DNA from: Allopontixanthobacter sp041741895
Lineage (GTDB): Bacteria > Pseudomonadota > Alphaproteobacteria > Sphingomonadales > Sphingomonadaceae
Assembly (NCBI GenBank): GCA_041741895.1
Contig: JBGSJO010000117.1
Location: forward strand, 1 to 57,645
DNA length: 57,645 nucleotides
Reading direction: 5' to 3'
Below, in pieces: positions 46,034 to 54,939 of this stretch; position 1 is the stretch's first letter, and each line of letters opens with the position of its first letter. The notes under the pieces are model-generated. The model was not told where the DNA came from and did not search any database. It was given only the letters and a program-made list of their open reading frames with translations. The position numbers and the translations under genes were made by a program.

Positions 46034-46285
46034 TCAGTCAGCCTGAGCTTCTTCTTCGGTTTCGTTCTGCACAGCGGACTCAGCGTCTGCAGCAGTTTCG
46101 TCTGCAGCAGCAGCAACGTCTGTTGCAGCTTCTTCAACGGCACCGCCAGCAGCTTCAACGTTTGCTTCTGCATCGGCCATGGCCGAATCAGCAGCTGCTT
46201 CGGTCGTTTCCTGAGTGCCTTCCGAGCAAGCGGCGAGGGTCAGAGCAGCGCCAGCGGCAGCGGCAGCAAGTACGAATTTACGCAT
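46034..46285 (-). CDS. Small Ala/Glu-rich lipoprotein (paralogue 1)
   Basis: An 83-residue lipoprotein: MRKFVLAAAAAGAALTLAAC with lipidation at Cys20, then a low-complexity acidic tail of Ala, Glu, Asp and Thr with heptad-like spacing (ADAEANVEAAGGAVEEAATD). It probably forms an extended helix or coiled coil on the periplasmic face. AAGGAA lies upstream of the ATG. It is the downstream member of a tandem pair, 36 bases after its paralogue. No enzymatic motif. The serine- and cysteine-rich opposite-strand frame is an artefact of the Ala/Glu codons. Confidence 0.75.
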   Translation of the reverse strand: MRKFVLAAAAAGAALTLAACSEGTQETTEAAADSAMADAEANVEAAGGAVEEAATDVAAAADETAADAESAVQNETEEEAQAD

Positions 46286-46321
46286 ATTATATTTCCTTAT
46301 CCGAGACTGGTAATCCGAAGA

Positions 46322-46567
46322 TTACTCAGCAGCAGGAGCTTCTTCAGCCACTGCTTCTTCTGCGGTTGCAGCAGCAGCGTCCGCAGTCGCGTCAGCAGCT
46401 TCAACAGTCGCATCGGCAGCTTCGTCAACTGCTTCAGTGGCAGCTTCCATATTTGCTTCAGCATCGGCCATTGCGGTATCGGTTTCTGCTTCAGGAGCAG
46501 CTTCCGAACAAGCAACGAGGGAAAGAGCAGCGCCGGCAGCTGCGGCAGCAAGAACGAACTTACGCAT
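46322..46567 (-). CDS. Small Ala/Glu-rich lipoprotein (paralogue 2)
   Basis: An 81-residue lipoprotein with almost the same signal peptide as its neighbour (MRKFVLAAAAAGAALSLVAC, Cys20). Its tail is different but of similar composition: MADAEANMEAATEAVDEAAD, then TVEAADATADAAAATAEEAV. AAGGA precedes ATG 46567; a longer upstream reading lacks a signal peptide at its start. The two genes arose by tandem duplication with divergence of the repeat-like tail. A role as a stress or entericidin-like lipoprotein has been proposed for similar proteins elsewhere, but nothing here proves it. Confidence 0.75.
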   Translation of the reverse strand: MRKFVLAAAAAGAALSLVACSEAAPEAETDTAMADAEANMEAATEAVDEAADATVEAADATADAAAATAEEAVAEEAPAAE

Positions 46568-46857
46568 GTTAAAAATCCTTAAACAGCGAGTGGTTATCGC
46601 ATGCCCCATCGGGGTCATACGGGAGGTCAACCATGTGGTGACTTCTGGGTGCTGAATAATGGCGATAATGTGACGGCGCAAGCGGATTCACTTGTTTTGG
46701 CCACTTTTCTGCCTCAATTTCGCCTAGATTGGCTTGAATCCGCCATATTTCAAATCACAGGCTGTGGAAAACCTCGCCATGAATTGTGCAGATAAGCCTG
46801 TTGGAGATGTGATAATGCAGGCTGACCTTGCCCGATTCCGCTGCTACCAGCGGCACC
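46568..46857. other. Divergent promoter region between lipoproteins and polA
   Basis: About 290 bases between the minus-strand lipoprotein genes and polA. No gene was found. Promoters for both directions must lie here; no confident boxes were identified. polA lacks an obvious Shine-Dalgarno before its ATG. Confidence 0.4.
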
Positions 46858-49695
46858 ATGTCCGAAAAAAAGCATCTCTATCTGGTCGATGGGTCCGCCT
46901 ATATTTTCCGCGCATATCACCGCCTGCCGCCGCTCACCGACCCCCAAGGAACCCCGGTCGGCGCGGTTTACGGTTACACTACAATGCTGTGGAAGCTCGC
47001 AACAGATTTGGACAAGGCCGTCGGCCCAACCCATCTGGCAGTCATTCTGGATAAATCGAGCCATTCCTTCCGCAATGACATCTATCCGCAATACAAGGCG
47101 AACCGCCCGCCGCCGCCCGAAGATCTGATCCCGCAATTCCCCCTGATCCGGGATGCCACCCGCGCTTTCAGCCTGCCCTGTATCGAGGAACAGGGGCTGG
47201 AAGCCGATGATCTGATCGCTTCTTATGCCCGTGCCGCTGCCGGGCGCGGATGGGACGTGACAATCGTTTCATCGGACAAGGATTTGATGCAATTAGTGGG
47301 CGAAGGCGAAGGCAGCACCGGTACGATCGACATGCTCGATACAATGAAAAACGCCCGGATCGGCAGCCCTGAGGTGACAGAAAAATTCGGTGTCCCGCCC
47401 GCCAAGGTCGGCGATGTCCTGGCGCTGATGGGCGATTCAGTGGACAACATCCCCGGCGTGTACGGTGTCGGCCCGAAAACCGCGACCAAGCTGATCCAGG
47501 AACATGGTGATCTGGCAGGCGCCTTGGATGCGGCCGAAGGCATGAAGGCATCGAAGCTGAAGGAACGCCTGATCGAACAGCGCGAAATGGCCGAGCTGAG
47601 CCGGGTGTTGGTGACATTGAAGGAAGATTGCGACCTGCCGGTACCGCTGGAAGATTTCGAGCTGGACGGGGTTCCTTCCGAACCGCTGGCTGCATTTCTC
47701 GCAAAGCACGGCTTTTCCAGCCTGCTGCGCCGCTTGAACGCGGGCGGCGGCAGCCCTGCCCGTGCGAATGACCTGAACCCCGCCAAGCAGGCCAACGCAG
47801 CATCCACGGCACCGCAAGGTGATCGGCAACCCATACAAGAAATGCCCACAGTTGACCGGACCGCCTATGTTTGCGTGCAGGACATGGACACGCTCCGCCA
47901 GTGGATCGACCGCGCGATGGCCCTGCGCCTCGTTGCGGTTGATACCGAAACCAGCGCACTAGATGCGATGCAGGCAGATCTGGTGGGTATCAGTCTTGGT
48001 CTTGGCGCCAATGATGCCTGCTATATCCCGCTGGCCCACGGCGGGCATGATCTATTATCCGACACACCGCAGCAGATTGACCGCGCCGCTGCGCTGGCCG
48101 CGCTGAAGCCGCTGCTGGAAAGCGATGCAGTGATCAAGATCGGGCAGAACATCAAATATGATCTCAACGTGCTCGCCCGGTATGGCGCGCATGTTTCGCC
48201 GATCGAAGATACGATGGTGATCAGTTTCGATCTGGATGCGGGCCGCTCGCTCGACGGGATCGGCGGGGGTCACGGGATGGATGAATTGTCCCAGCGCCAT
48301 CTTGGACACACCCCCCTGTCTTTCAAGGAAGTGTGCGGCAAGGGCAAGAAAGCCATACCCTTCGGCGAAGTGCCGCTGGACCGGGCAACCGAATATGCCG
48401 CCGAAGACGCAGACATTACCTGGCGATTGTACCAGCACCTCAAGCCGCGCCTGGCAACCGAAGGCGGCACGCGGGTTTACGAACGTGTCGACCGTCCGCT
48501 GATCCAGGTTGTCGCCGGGATGGAGCGCGATGGCGTCAAGGTCGACCGGCCCAGCCTGGCAAAATTGTCCGAAGGCTTTGCCGAAGAAATCGGCAAGCTG
48601 GAGGGTGAAATCCACCAACTGGCGGGCAGGGGCTTCACCATCGGCAGTCCCAAGCAATTGGGCGATGTGCTGTTCGACACCCTAGGCTACAAGGGCGGAC
48701 GCAAGGGAAAGACCGGCCAATATTCGACCGATCAGGCGGTCCTGGAAAAGCTCGCCGATCAGGGGGCGCCGATTGCAAACAAGGTGCTCGAATATCGCCA
48801 GCTATCGAAGCTGAAGTCCACCTATACCGACGCACTGCAGGCAGCGATCAATCCCCGGACGGGCCGGGTGCATACCAGCTATTCGCTGGTCGGGGCACAA
48901 ACCGGGCGGCTGTCTTCCACCGATCCCAATTTGCAGAACATCCCCATCCGCACCGCTATCGGGCGCCAGATCCGCGAAAGTTTTGTGGCAGAGCCGGGCA
49001 ACGTGCTGCTCGCCGCCGATTACAGCCAGATCGAATTGCGGCTGGCCGCGCATATGGCCGATGTTCCGACCCTGAAGGAAGCCTTTGCCGCGGGGCAGGA
49101 TATTCATGCCCGCACGGCCCAGGAAATCTTCGGCACAGTCGACCGCGATACGCGGGCCAAGGCCAAGACGATCAATTTCGCCATACTCTACGGCATTTCG
49201 CGCTGGGGGCTGGCAGGCCGCTTGGGTGTGGAGGCCGATGAAGCCCAGGCAATGATCGATACCTATTTCCAGCGCTTCCCCGGTATCCAGCGCTATATCG
49301 TGGCGACCTTGGAAAGCGTCCGCGAACGCGGTTATTCCGAGACATTGTTCGGCCGCAGGACATGGTTCCCGCGGATCAATTCGAAGAACCCGGGCGAACG
49401 CCAGGGCAGCGAACGTGCCGCCATCAATGCGCCAATCCAGGGGACAAGTGCTGACATCATCAAGCGCGCTATGGCGCGGATGCTGCCCGCCCTGGCCAAT
49501 GCCGGGTTGGGCAATGTCCGGATGCTGCTTCAGGTACACGATGAACTGGTATTCGAATTGCCCCATGCCGATGTCGATGCGGCAAAGCCGGTGATCGAAA
49601 GTGTCATGGCTGGCGCTGCGCAGCCAGCCGTTCATCTGGAGGTTCCGCTGGGGATTGATATTGGCAGCGGGCCGAGCTGGGGAGCAGCACACTGA
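46858..49695 (+). CDS. polA: DNA polymerase I
   Basis: A 945-residue polymerase for Okazaki-fragment processing and repair. The 5' nuclease domain (1 to about 290) has YLVDGSAYIFRAYH and DKSSHSFRNDIYPQYKANR. The 3'-5' exonuclease domain keeps its first acidic motif VAVDTETSALDAM and a later YAAEDADITW, so proofreading is probably intact. The polymerase domain shows motif A (LAADYSQIELRLAAHMAD), motif B (RAKAKTINFAILYGISRWGL) and motif C (LLQVHDELVFELP). The start MSEKKHLYLVD (46858) fits the family; an in-frame ATG ten codons upstream is possible. The kinase gene starts 17 bases after its stop. Confidence 0.97.
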   Translation: MSEKKHLYLVDGSAYIFRAYHRLPPLTDPQGTPVGAVYGYTTMLWKLATDLDKAVGPTHLAVILDKSSHSFRNDIYPQYKANRPPPPEDLIPQFPLIRDATRAFSLPCIEEQGLEADDLIASYARAAAGRGWDVTIVSSDKDLMQLVGEGEGSTGTIDMLDTMKNARIGSPEVTEKFGVPPAKVGDVLALMGDSVDNIPGVYGVGPKTATKLIQEHGDLAGALDAAEGMKASKLKERLIEQREMAELSRVLVTLKEDCDLPVPLEDFELDGVPSEPLAAFLAKHGFSSLLRRLNAGGGSPARANDLNPAKQANAASTAPQGDRQPIQEMPTVDRTAYVCVQDMDTLRQWIDRAMALRLVAVDTETSALDAMQADLVGISLGLGANDACYIPLAHGGHDLLSDTPQQIDRAAALAALKPLLESDAVIKIGQNIKYDLNVLARYGAHVSPIEDTMVISFDLDAGRSLDGIGGGHGMDELSQRHLGHTPLSFKEVCGKGKKAIPFGEVPLDRATEYAAEDADITWRLYQHLKPRLATEGGTRVYERVDRPLIQVVAGMERDGVKVDRPSLAKLSEGFAEEIGKLEGEIHQLAGRGFTIGSPKQLGDVLFDTLGYKGGRKGKTGQYSTDQAVLEKLADQGAPIANKVLEYRQLSKLKSTYTDALQAAINPRTGRVHTSYSLVGAQTGRLSSTDPNLQNIPIRTAIGRQIRESFVAEPGNVLLAADYSQIELRLAAHMADVPTLKEAFAAGQDIHARTAQEIFGTVDRDTRAKAKTINFAILYGISRWGLAGRLGVEADEAQAMIDTYFQRFPGIQRYIVATLESVRERGYSETLFGRRTWFPRINSKNPGERQGSERAAINAPIQGTSADIIKRAMARMLPALANAGLGNVRMLLQVHDELVFELPHADVDAAKPVIESVMAGAAQPAVHLEVPLGIDIGSGPSWGAAH

Positions 49696-49712
49696 CAATC
49701 ATTCCTGCCAAC

Positions 49713-50984
49713 TTGGCCCGTAACCTGGGCAGCAGACATATCACCCGCTGGACCAATCTGGCATTGCTCAGCATGATCGGCGGAGCAATGCTGGCGGGCC
49801 TGTTCCTGGTTTTCCAGACGATCGAAGTCGAGCGGGCACAGCGCGAGCAATCCGGCAACACTGCGCGGGTTCTGGTCGAATTGCGCAATGTCGGCAACGC
49901 CGCGCTGAATGCGGAAACCGGCCAGCGCGGCTATCTCATCACGCTCGATCAAAGATATCTCGAGCCATTTCAAACGGCACGCACGCAATATCAACCGGCG
50001 CTTGATCGCCTGCGCCAATCACTGGAAGAGGACGCCACCGCCCGCCAGCTTCAACTGCTCGACCGGATCGAGAATCTGACGCAGGCGAAGTTCGCCGAAA
50101 TGGACGAGAGCGTCGCCCTGGTGCGCGGCGGTGCCCTGCTCGACGCAAGACGCCAGGTTTTGAGCGACGAAGGGCAGGAAGTGATGGTCCGCTTGCGCCA
50201 CGCGATCAGAGAAATGGAACAGATCGAGAGCGATTTGCTTGGTCAGGCCGCAAGCGACACGGCGCGCGCCGAGGCGCGCGTCCTGCCGCTGCTGACCGGT
50301 GTGATGGCGCTGCTGCTGCTGTCACTCCTGCTTGGCTACCGACTGGTTTCGCGGACCGCGCAGGCCGAAGCTAGAGCGGAACAATCCACTGCGCTGGCCG
50401 AAGCGCGGGACCGCGCCGATTTGCTGGCGCGCGAGCTGAACCACCGGGTGAAAAACCTGTTCGCGGTTATTCTGGCAATTGTCAGCATGAGCGCGCGCGA
50501 CGAACCGAAAGCAAAACCCGTGGTCGAACGGATCAGCAGCCGGATCCGTGCCTTGCTGACCGCACATGAAGTGACCCAGGGCACGCAAGACCAGCCCCCG
50601 GCATCGTTGGGCAATCTTATCGAAACTACCCTGGCACCGTACCGGTCAGAGCATGTGCTGGCCGAGATTTCCGGTCCGGAGACCCTGCTCCCCGCCGAAC
50701 ATGTCACACCGCTGGGGCTGGTTCTGCATGAACTGACGACCAATGCGGTGAAATATGGCGCATGGGCAAACGGCGGCTTGTTGACCGTAAGATGGGATAT
50801 CGATGGTGGCCATCTGACCATCAATTGGGACGAGGGTTGCCAAATCACCGAACTCGATCCGGCACGGCAGGGCTTCGGCAGCATGTTGATGGACAGCGCC
50901 GCGCGCCAGCTTCGCGGGACAATCGACCGGAAGTTTGAGCCCGGTGGGGTCAACGTCCGGATCGTAGTTCCGCTAGAGGGCTAG
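49713..50984 (+). CDS. CHASE3-domain HWE-family sensor histidine kinase
   Basis: A 423-residue membrane sensor: helix 1 (about 17-37), a periplasmic CHASE3 domain (about 40-185, with LRNVGNAALNAETGQRGYLI typical), helix 2 (191-213) and a cytoplasmic kinase. The phospho-acceptor is His244 in LARELNHRVKNLFAVILAIV, of HWE/HisKA_2 type, followed by an ATPase with LVLHELTTNAVKYGAW and GFGSMLMD. HWE kinases in alphaproteobacteria often act in the general stress response (PhyR/EcfG), but no cognate response regulator is adjacent. The apparent start is TTG at 49713, since the first downstream ATG lies inside helix 1; the Shine-Dalgarno is weak. It may be coupled to polA. Confidence 0.85.
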   Translation: MARNLGSRHITRWTNLALLSMIGGAMLAGLFLVFQTIEVERAQREQSGNTARVLVELRNVGNAALNAETGQRGYLITLDQRYLEPFQTARTQYQPALDRLRQSLEEDATARQLQLLDRIENLTQAKFAEMDESVALVRGGALLDARRQVLSDEGQEVMVRLRHAIREMEQIESDLLGQAASDTARAEARVLPLLTGVMALLLLSLLLGYRLVSRTAQAEARAEQSTALAEARDRADLLARELNHRVKNLFAVILAIVSMSARDEPKAKPVVERISSRIRALLTAHEVTQGTQDQPPASLGNLIETTLAPYRSEHVLAEISGPETLLPAEHVTPLGLVLHELTTNAVKYGAWANGGLLTVRWDIDGGHLTINWDEGCQITELDPARQGFGSMLMDSAARQLRGTIDRKFEPGGVNVRIVVPLEG

Positions 50985-51031
50985 GGACGCCGGCCTTGCC
51001 ACTGCGGCAGCCAGGCAATAATGCGCCCTGT

Positions 51032-52108
51032 ATGTTCGACAAATATTTTCCGCAGAATATTGAATTTTCATGGGAGCAAGCGGCAGCATCCGCGGTTGCC
51101 CTGACGATTGTCCTGCTGGTTGCCCTGATATTGCACCGCGTGTTGTTTGCGATCCTCCGGCGCATTTCAACGATGTCGTCCACTCCGGTAGACGGGATGG
51201 TGTTTGACCGGCTGCACAGGCCGCTCAGATGGTCATTCATCGCCATCGGTATTTCCCTGCTCGCGGCTCGCGACGAAGATATTGCCATGTTCTGGAGCGC
51301 CGTTTCGGGCTTTGTCGTCCCGGCTTTGCTAGGCTGGGTAACTTTTTCGATTGCCAAGGCTTTCGCCAATGCCCTGGAATACCGAACGGAAATTTCCTTC
51401 GATCCGGTTGCAGCGCGAAGCCGCAGAACGCGGATTTCCATCCTGTCACGCACCGCAACTTTCGCAATCGTTCTAGTCACGACCGGGCTAATGCTGTTCA
51501 GCATCCCGGCAGTCCGCGAAGTCGGGGTGACCCTGATGGCGTCTGCCGGCCTGGCTGCTCTGGCGATTGGCGCAGCCGCACAGCCGGCCCTGAAGTCCCT
51601 GATCGCCGGTTTGCAGATGGCGATTACCGAACCGCTGAGACTGGGCGATCTGGTGGTGGTCGAAGGCCATACCGGACGGGTGGAAGAAATCCGCATGAGT
51701 TTTGTCATTGTACGCACCTGGGATGAACGCGCGGTGGTGGTGCCCACTTCCAGCTTCCTTGACCAAAGTTTCGAGAACTGGTCGCGTCAAAACGAAAAAT
51801 TGACCGGGCCGGTGTACCTGCATCTCGATCCGGCAACCGATGTCAGGCCGATCCGCGAGGAATTCGAACGATTCGTGACAAGTCAGGAACTTTGGGACGG
51901 ACGCACAGCAGACATGCTGATGACCGAGGCACACCCGGAAAGCATCGAATTGCGGCTGGCGGTCAGTTCGCAGACCATTAGCAACCTGTTTGCCTTGCGC
52001 TGTGCAGTGCGCGAACACATGATCGCCTGGCTGCGTCAGGAGATGCCCGACGCGCTGATCCGCCACCGGTTGGAAGTCGAGACAGCGAACCTGCGCGCCG
52101 CCAATTAG
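51032..52108 (+). CDS. MscS-family small-conductance mechanosensitive channel
   Basis: A 358-residue membrane protein with four or more N-terminal helices (ASAVALTIVLLVALILHRVL, MFWSAVSGFVVPALLGWVTF, TATFAIVLVTTGLMLFSIPA). The pore-lining MscS helix LMASAGLAALAIGAAAQPAL is Gly/Ala-rich, and the beta domain follows: EPLRLGDLVVVEGHTGRVEE, IRMSFVIVRTWDERAVVVPT and SSFLDQSFENWSRQ. These are standard MscS features; it should open under hypo-osmotic shock. The ATG at 51032 (MFDKYFPQ) is chosen; upstream TTG starts exist. Convergent with the CDC48-like gene, with only 14 bases between stops. Confidence 0.9.
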   Translation: MFDKYFPQNIEFSWEQAAASAVALTIVLLVALILHRVLFAILRRISTMSSTPVDGMVFDRLHRPLRWSFIAIGISLLAARDEDIAMFWSAVSGFVVPALLGWVTFSIAKAFANALEYRTEISFDPVAARSRRTRISILSRTATFAIVLVTTGLMLFSIPAVREVGVTLMASAGLAALAIGAAAQPALKSLIAGLQMAITEPLRLGDLVVVEGHTGRVEEIRMSFVIVRTWDERAVVVPTSSFLDQSFENWSRQNEKLTGPVYLHLDPATDVRPIREEFERFVTSQELWDGRTADMLMTEAHPESIELRLAVSSQTISNLFALRCAVREHMIAWLRQEMPDALIRHRLEVETANLRAAN

Positions 52109-52122
52109 CCGGTTGGCACTGG

Positions 52123-54429
52123 CTAATCGTGCTTTCGATCCCGGATCGACTCCACCTGGCCTTCGTATAAGAAACCAATCGGATTGACTTCGGCAGCGCG
52201 GGATTTCAATTCGCCGCGCAACTTCTTGTATTCGTCTTCCATCACCTCGGTCACTGTCGCGCGCGAATCCTTGAGCGCCTCAGCGAAATCTTCTGCCGTA
52301 ACCTCCTTCACCTCACCCCCTGCCCGCCGCAGGGCGTTGAGGCCCGCGCGCCGCACGACATCTTCCAGATCCGCTCCGGTGAAACGTTCGGTCTTGGCGG
52401 CAGCCGCGGCCAAATTCACATCATCAGCCAGCGGCATATTGCGGGTGTGGATGGTCAGGATTTGTTCCCGCCCCTTGGCATCCGGCGTGCCGACATAGAC
52501 CAGTTCATCGAACCGTCCGGGACGCAGCAGGGCAGGGTCGACCAGATTGGGACGATTGGTCGCGCCGATAACCACCACCGATTGCAGTTCCTCCAACCCG
52601 TCCATTTCGGCCAGAATGGTGTTGACCACTCGCCCGGTAACCTGCGGCTCGCCCTGCCCGCTACCACGGGCCGGAACCAGGCTGTCGATTTCATCAATAA
52701 ATATCACGCAGGGCGCCACAGATCGCGCCCGCGCGAACATTCTGGCGATTTGCTGTTCGCTTTCACCATACCATTTCGATAGCAAGTCGGAGCTTTTCAT
52801 GGAAATGAAATTGGCCTCTGCCTCCTTGGCCACCGCTTTGGCCAGCAAGGTCTTGCCGGTTCCCGGCGGGCCATAGAGCAGGAAGCCCTTGGCTGCGCGA
52901 ATGCCCAAGCGGCGAAATGCTTCGGCGTTCTTGAGGGGAAGTTCGATACCTTCCTTCAACTTGTCGATCGATTCGTCGATCCCGCCAATATCATCCCATC
53001 CGACATTGGGCACCTGCACCATGACTTCACGCATGGCCGATGGTTGGATGCGTTTCAGCGCGGACAGGAAATCCTCCCTCGTGACGCTTAATTCCTCCAG
53101 CACCTCTGGCGGGATCGTCCGTTCGTCCAGATCGATCTTGTGCATGATCCCGCGGACCGCGTCGATCGCAGCTTCACGCGCCAGCGCCGCAATGTCAGCG
53201 CCGACAAACCCGTGGGTGACGCGCGCCAACTCGTCCAGATCGACCTTATCGCCCAGCGGCATGCCGCGAGTGTGAATCGACAGAATTTCGCGGCGGCCCT
53301 TCTCGTCCGGCACACCGATGATGATCTCCCGGTCGAAACGGCCGGGCCGTCGCAGTGCCTCGTCAATGGCGTCGGGCCGGTTGGTGGCGGCAATGACCAC
53401 CAAATTGCTGCGTGCCTCCAACCCGTCCATCAATGTCAGCAATTGCGCAACGAGCCGCTTTTCCGCTTCTCCGTGCACCTGCGTACGTTTCGGTGCGATG
53501 GAATCGATCTCGTCGATGAAGATGATCGCCGGAGCGACGCGCGTCGCTTCCTCGAACACATCGCGCAGCTTCTTTTCGCTCTCACCATAGGCAGAGCCCA
53601 TTATTTCCGGCCCGTTGATGGTGAAAAATTCGGCATCGCTTTCATTTGCGACCGCCTGCGCCAGCCGGGTCTTGCCGGTCCCCGGGGGCCCATGCAGCAG
53701 GACACCCTTGGGCGGATCAACACCCAGACGGGTGAACAATTCAGGATAGCGCAGCGGCAGTTCGACCATTTCGCGCAATTGTTCGATCGTATCGCCCATG
53801 CCGCCGACATCATCGTAATTGACCACGGCGCGCCCATCGCGCGGTTCTTCGAATTCGGCGCGCAATTCGACTTCGGTATTCTCGTCGATATGAACGATGC
53901 CCTTGGGCGCGGTGGAGACCACGCTCAAGCGGATCTGGGTCAGGGCGTAGGCAGGCGTACTGAACATCCGCCGAACTTCCGGCGGCATGTTCTGCACGGG
54001 TTGCTGTCCGGTAGTAGCCACCAGATCGCCCGCCACCAGCGGCTTGCGGAAGAAATTGCGCTTCAGCGCCTGGGTTGGTCCCTGCAGGCGCATTTCACGC
54101 TGGGCGGGGGCAAACACCACCCGTGTTGCCGGGCGCGATTGGGCAACAATTATCACCACATGCTCGCCAGAACCCACTTCGGCATTGCCGCGCTGAAGGC
54201 CGTCCAGCCGGACGATCTGCAATGCCTGATCCTCGTCATAGGCGGGCATGGCGATTGCCGGCGTGCTTCGCTTGCCAGTGATTTCGACCACGTCGCCTTC
54301 GGTAATGCCCAGCGCCTGGAACGCCGAACGCGGAAGCCGGGCAATGCCCTGGCCGCTTTCTTCCTGCCGTGCAGCCGCCACCTGAAGCCGGACCGTGGTT
54401 ACTTCGCTTGCCGCATCAGCTTCAGCCAT
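52123..54429 (-). CDS. CDC48/VCP-like tandem AAA+ ATPase
   Basis: A 768-residue protein with an N-terminal CDC48 double-psi-barrel domain (about 10-190: LPRSAFQALGITEGDVVEIT) and two complete AAA+ modules. Module 1: Walker A GPPGTGKT (247-254), Walker B AIIFIDEIDSIAPKR, arginine-finger region RRPGRFDREI. Module 2: GPPGTGKT (520-527), VIFIDEIDSLVPAR, LRPGRFDELVYVG. The order and spacing match archaeal VAT and eukaryotic p97, hexameric unfoldases that pull proteins from complexes. Bacterial homologues occur in sphingomonads and actinobacteria, with unknown partners. AGGAGT nine bases before ATG 54429 fixes the start; the longer upstream frame has a terminator inside it and is not coding. Confidence 0.92.
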   Translation of the reverse strand: MAEADAASEVTTVRLQVAAARQEESGQGIARLPRSAFQALGITEGDVVEITGKRSTPAIAMPAYDEDQALQIVRLDGLQRGNAEVGSGEHVVIIVAQSRPATRVVFAPAQREMRLQGPTQALKRNFFRKPLVAGDLVATTGQQPVQNMPPEVRRMFSTPAYALTQIRLSVVSTAPKGIVHIDENTEVELRAEFEEPRDGRAVVNYDDVGGMGDTIEQLREMVELPLRYPELFTRLGVDPPKGVLLHGPPGTGKTRLAQAVANESDAEFFTINGPEIMGSAYGESEKKLRDVFEEATRVAPAIIFIDEIDSIAPKRTQVHGEAEKRLVAQLLTLMDGLEARSNLVVIAATNRPDAIDEALRRPGRFDREIIIGVPDEKGRREILSIHTRGMPLGDKVDLDELARVTHGFVGADIAALAREAAIDAVRGIMHKIDLDERTIPPEVLEELSVTREDFLSALKRIQPSAMREVMVQVPNVGWDDIGGIDESIDKLKEGIELPLKNAEAFRRLGIRAAKGFLLYGPPGTGKTLLAKAVAKEAEANFISMKSSDLLSKWYGESEQQIARMFARARSVAPCVIFIDEIDSLVPARGSGQGEPQVTGRVVNTILAEMDGLEELQSVVVIGATNRPNLVDPALLRPGRFDELVYVGTPDAKGREQILTIHTRNMPLADDVNLAAAAAKTERFTGADLEDVVRRAGLNALRRAGGEVKEVTAEDFAEALKDSRATVTEVMEDEYKKLRGELKSRAAEVNPIGFLYEGQVESIRDRKHD

Positions 54430-54939
54430 CGGATTCTTACTCCTGAATTCTTGTGCCAGAGATTCCGGCGAACCTCTTGATACCATAGCTAGGAAGCGGA
54501 ACGGTGCGATGCAAACACCCATTGCGATTAAGGTGGCAATGAAGGTGCATCGGGGAATGCACGACAGGCAAAAAAAGCCCGGCTGTTGCCAGCCGGGCTT
54601 TGAAAGTTTTGGGAGAGGATGCCTAAAAGGCACCCTCGTTATGTCCAAGAGCGCATTATTGTGCAAGTGCGAAAAACTCATCGAATGATGCATCGCGCGC
54701 AACAGTGTTATTTATGATTATATTTCAATTTGATATAATGGAATTTTCCTAATTCGGACATGATTGAACGCAGATGCACACTAGATTATTGTGCAGCGCG
54801 CAAAATATTTTACGCATTCATCAGCATGCCTTGCTCCGGATGATGATGATTAAATGCAGGAGATTCGTCTGTACCTGCCGCAACAGGGTGACATGCGGCC
54901 TGCGGCGCACTAGAAATTTGCCATCCAACTGGAGGTCTC
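54430..54939. other. Divergent intergenic region, partly AT-rich, with a terminator
   Basis: About 510 bases between cdc48-like and the CoA-transferase operon. It contains a strong terminator active on the minus strand (54570-54600) and, right of it, a markedly AT-rich block (54700-54760) with TATAAT-like boxes on both strands (for example around 54735 on plus). No coding gene is recognised. A short minus-strand frame ends ARDASFDEFFALAQ at about 54667 but lacks a start codon. The terminator plus AT-rich block could define a small untranslated RNA on the minus strand. Confidence 0.5.
54570..54600 (-). terminator. Strong hairpin terminator upstream of the CDC48-like gene
   Basis: AAGCCCGGCT (54575-54584), 6-base loop, AGCCGGGCTT (54591-54600): a perfect 10-bp stem followed on the minus strand by a run of seven T (complement of 54570-54576). 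It lies 146 bases before the CDC48-like start codon, so it must end another transcript coming from the right. Confidence 0.82.

Noticed and set aside
46010..46582. A 190-codon Ser/Cys/Phe-rich plus-strand frame across the two lipoprotein genes
   Set aside because: It is the reverse reading of Ala/Glu repeats; both minus-strand genes have signal peptides and Shine-Dalgarno sites.
53140..54480. A 446-codon plus-strand frame antisense to the CDC48-like gene
   Set aside because: His/Arg/Gln-rich shadow frame without domains; the AAA+ protein is unambiguous on the minus strand.
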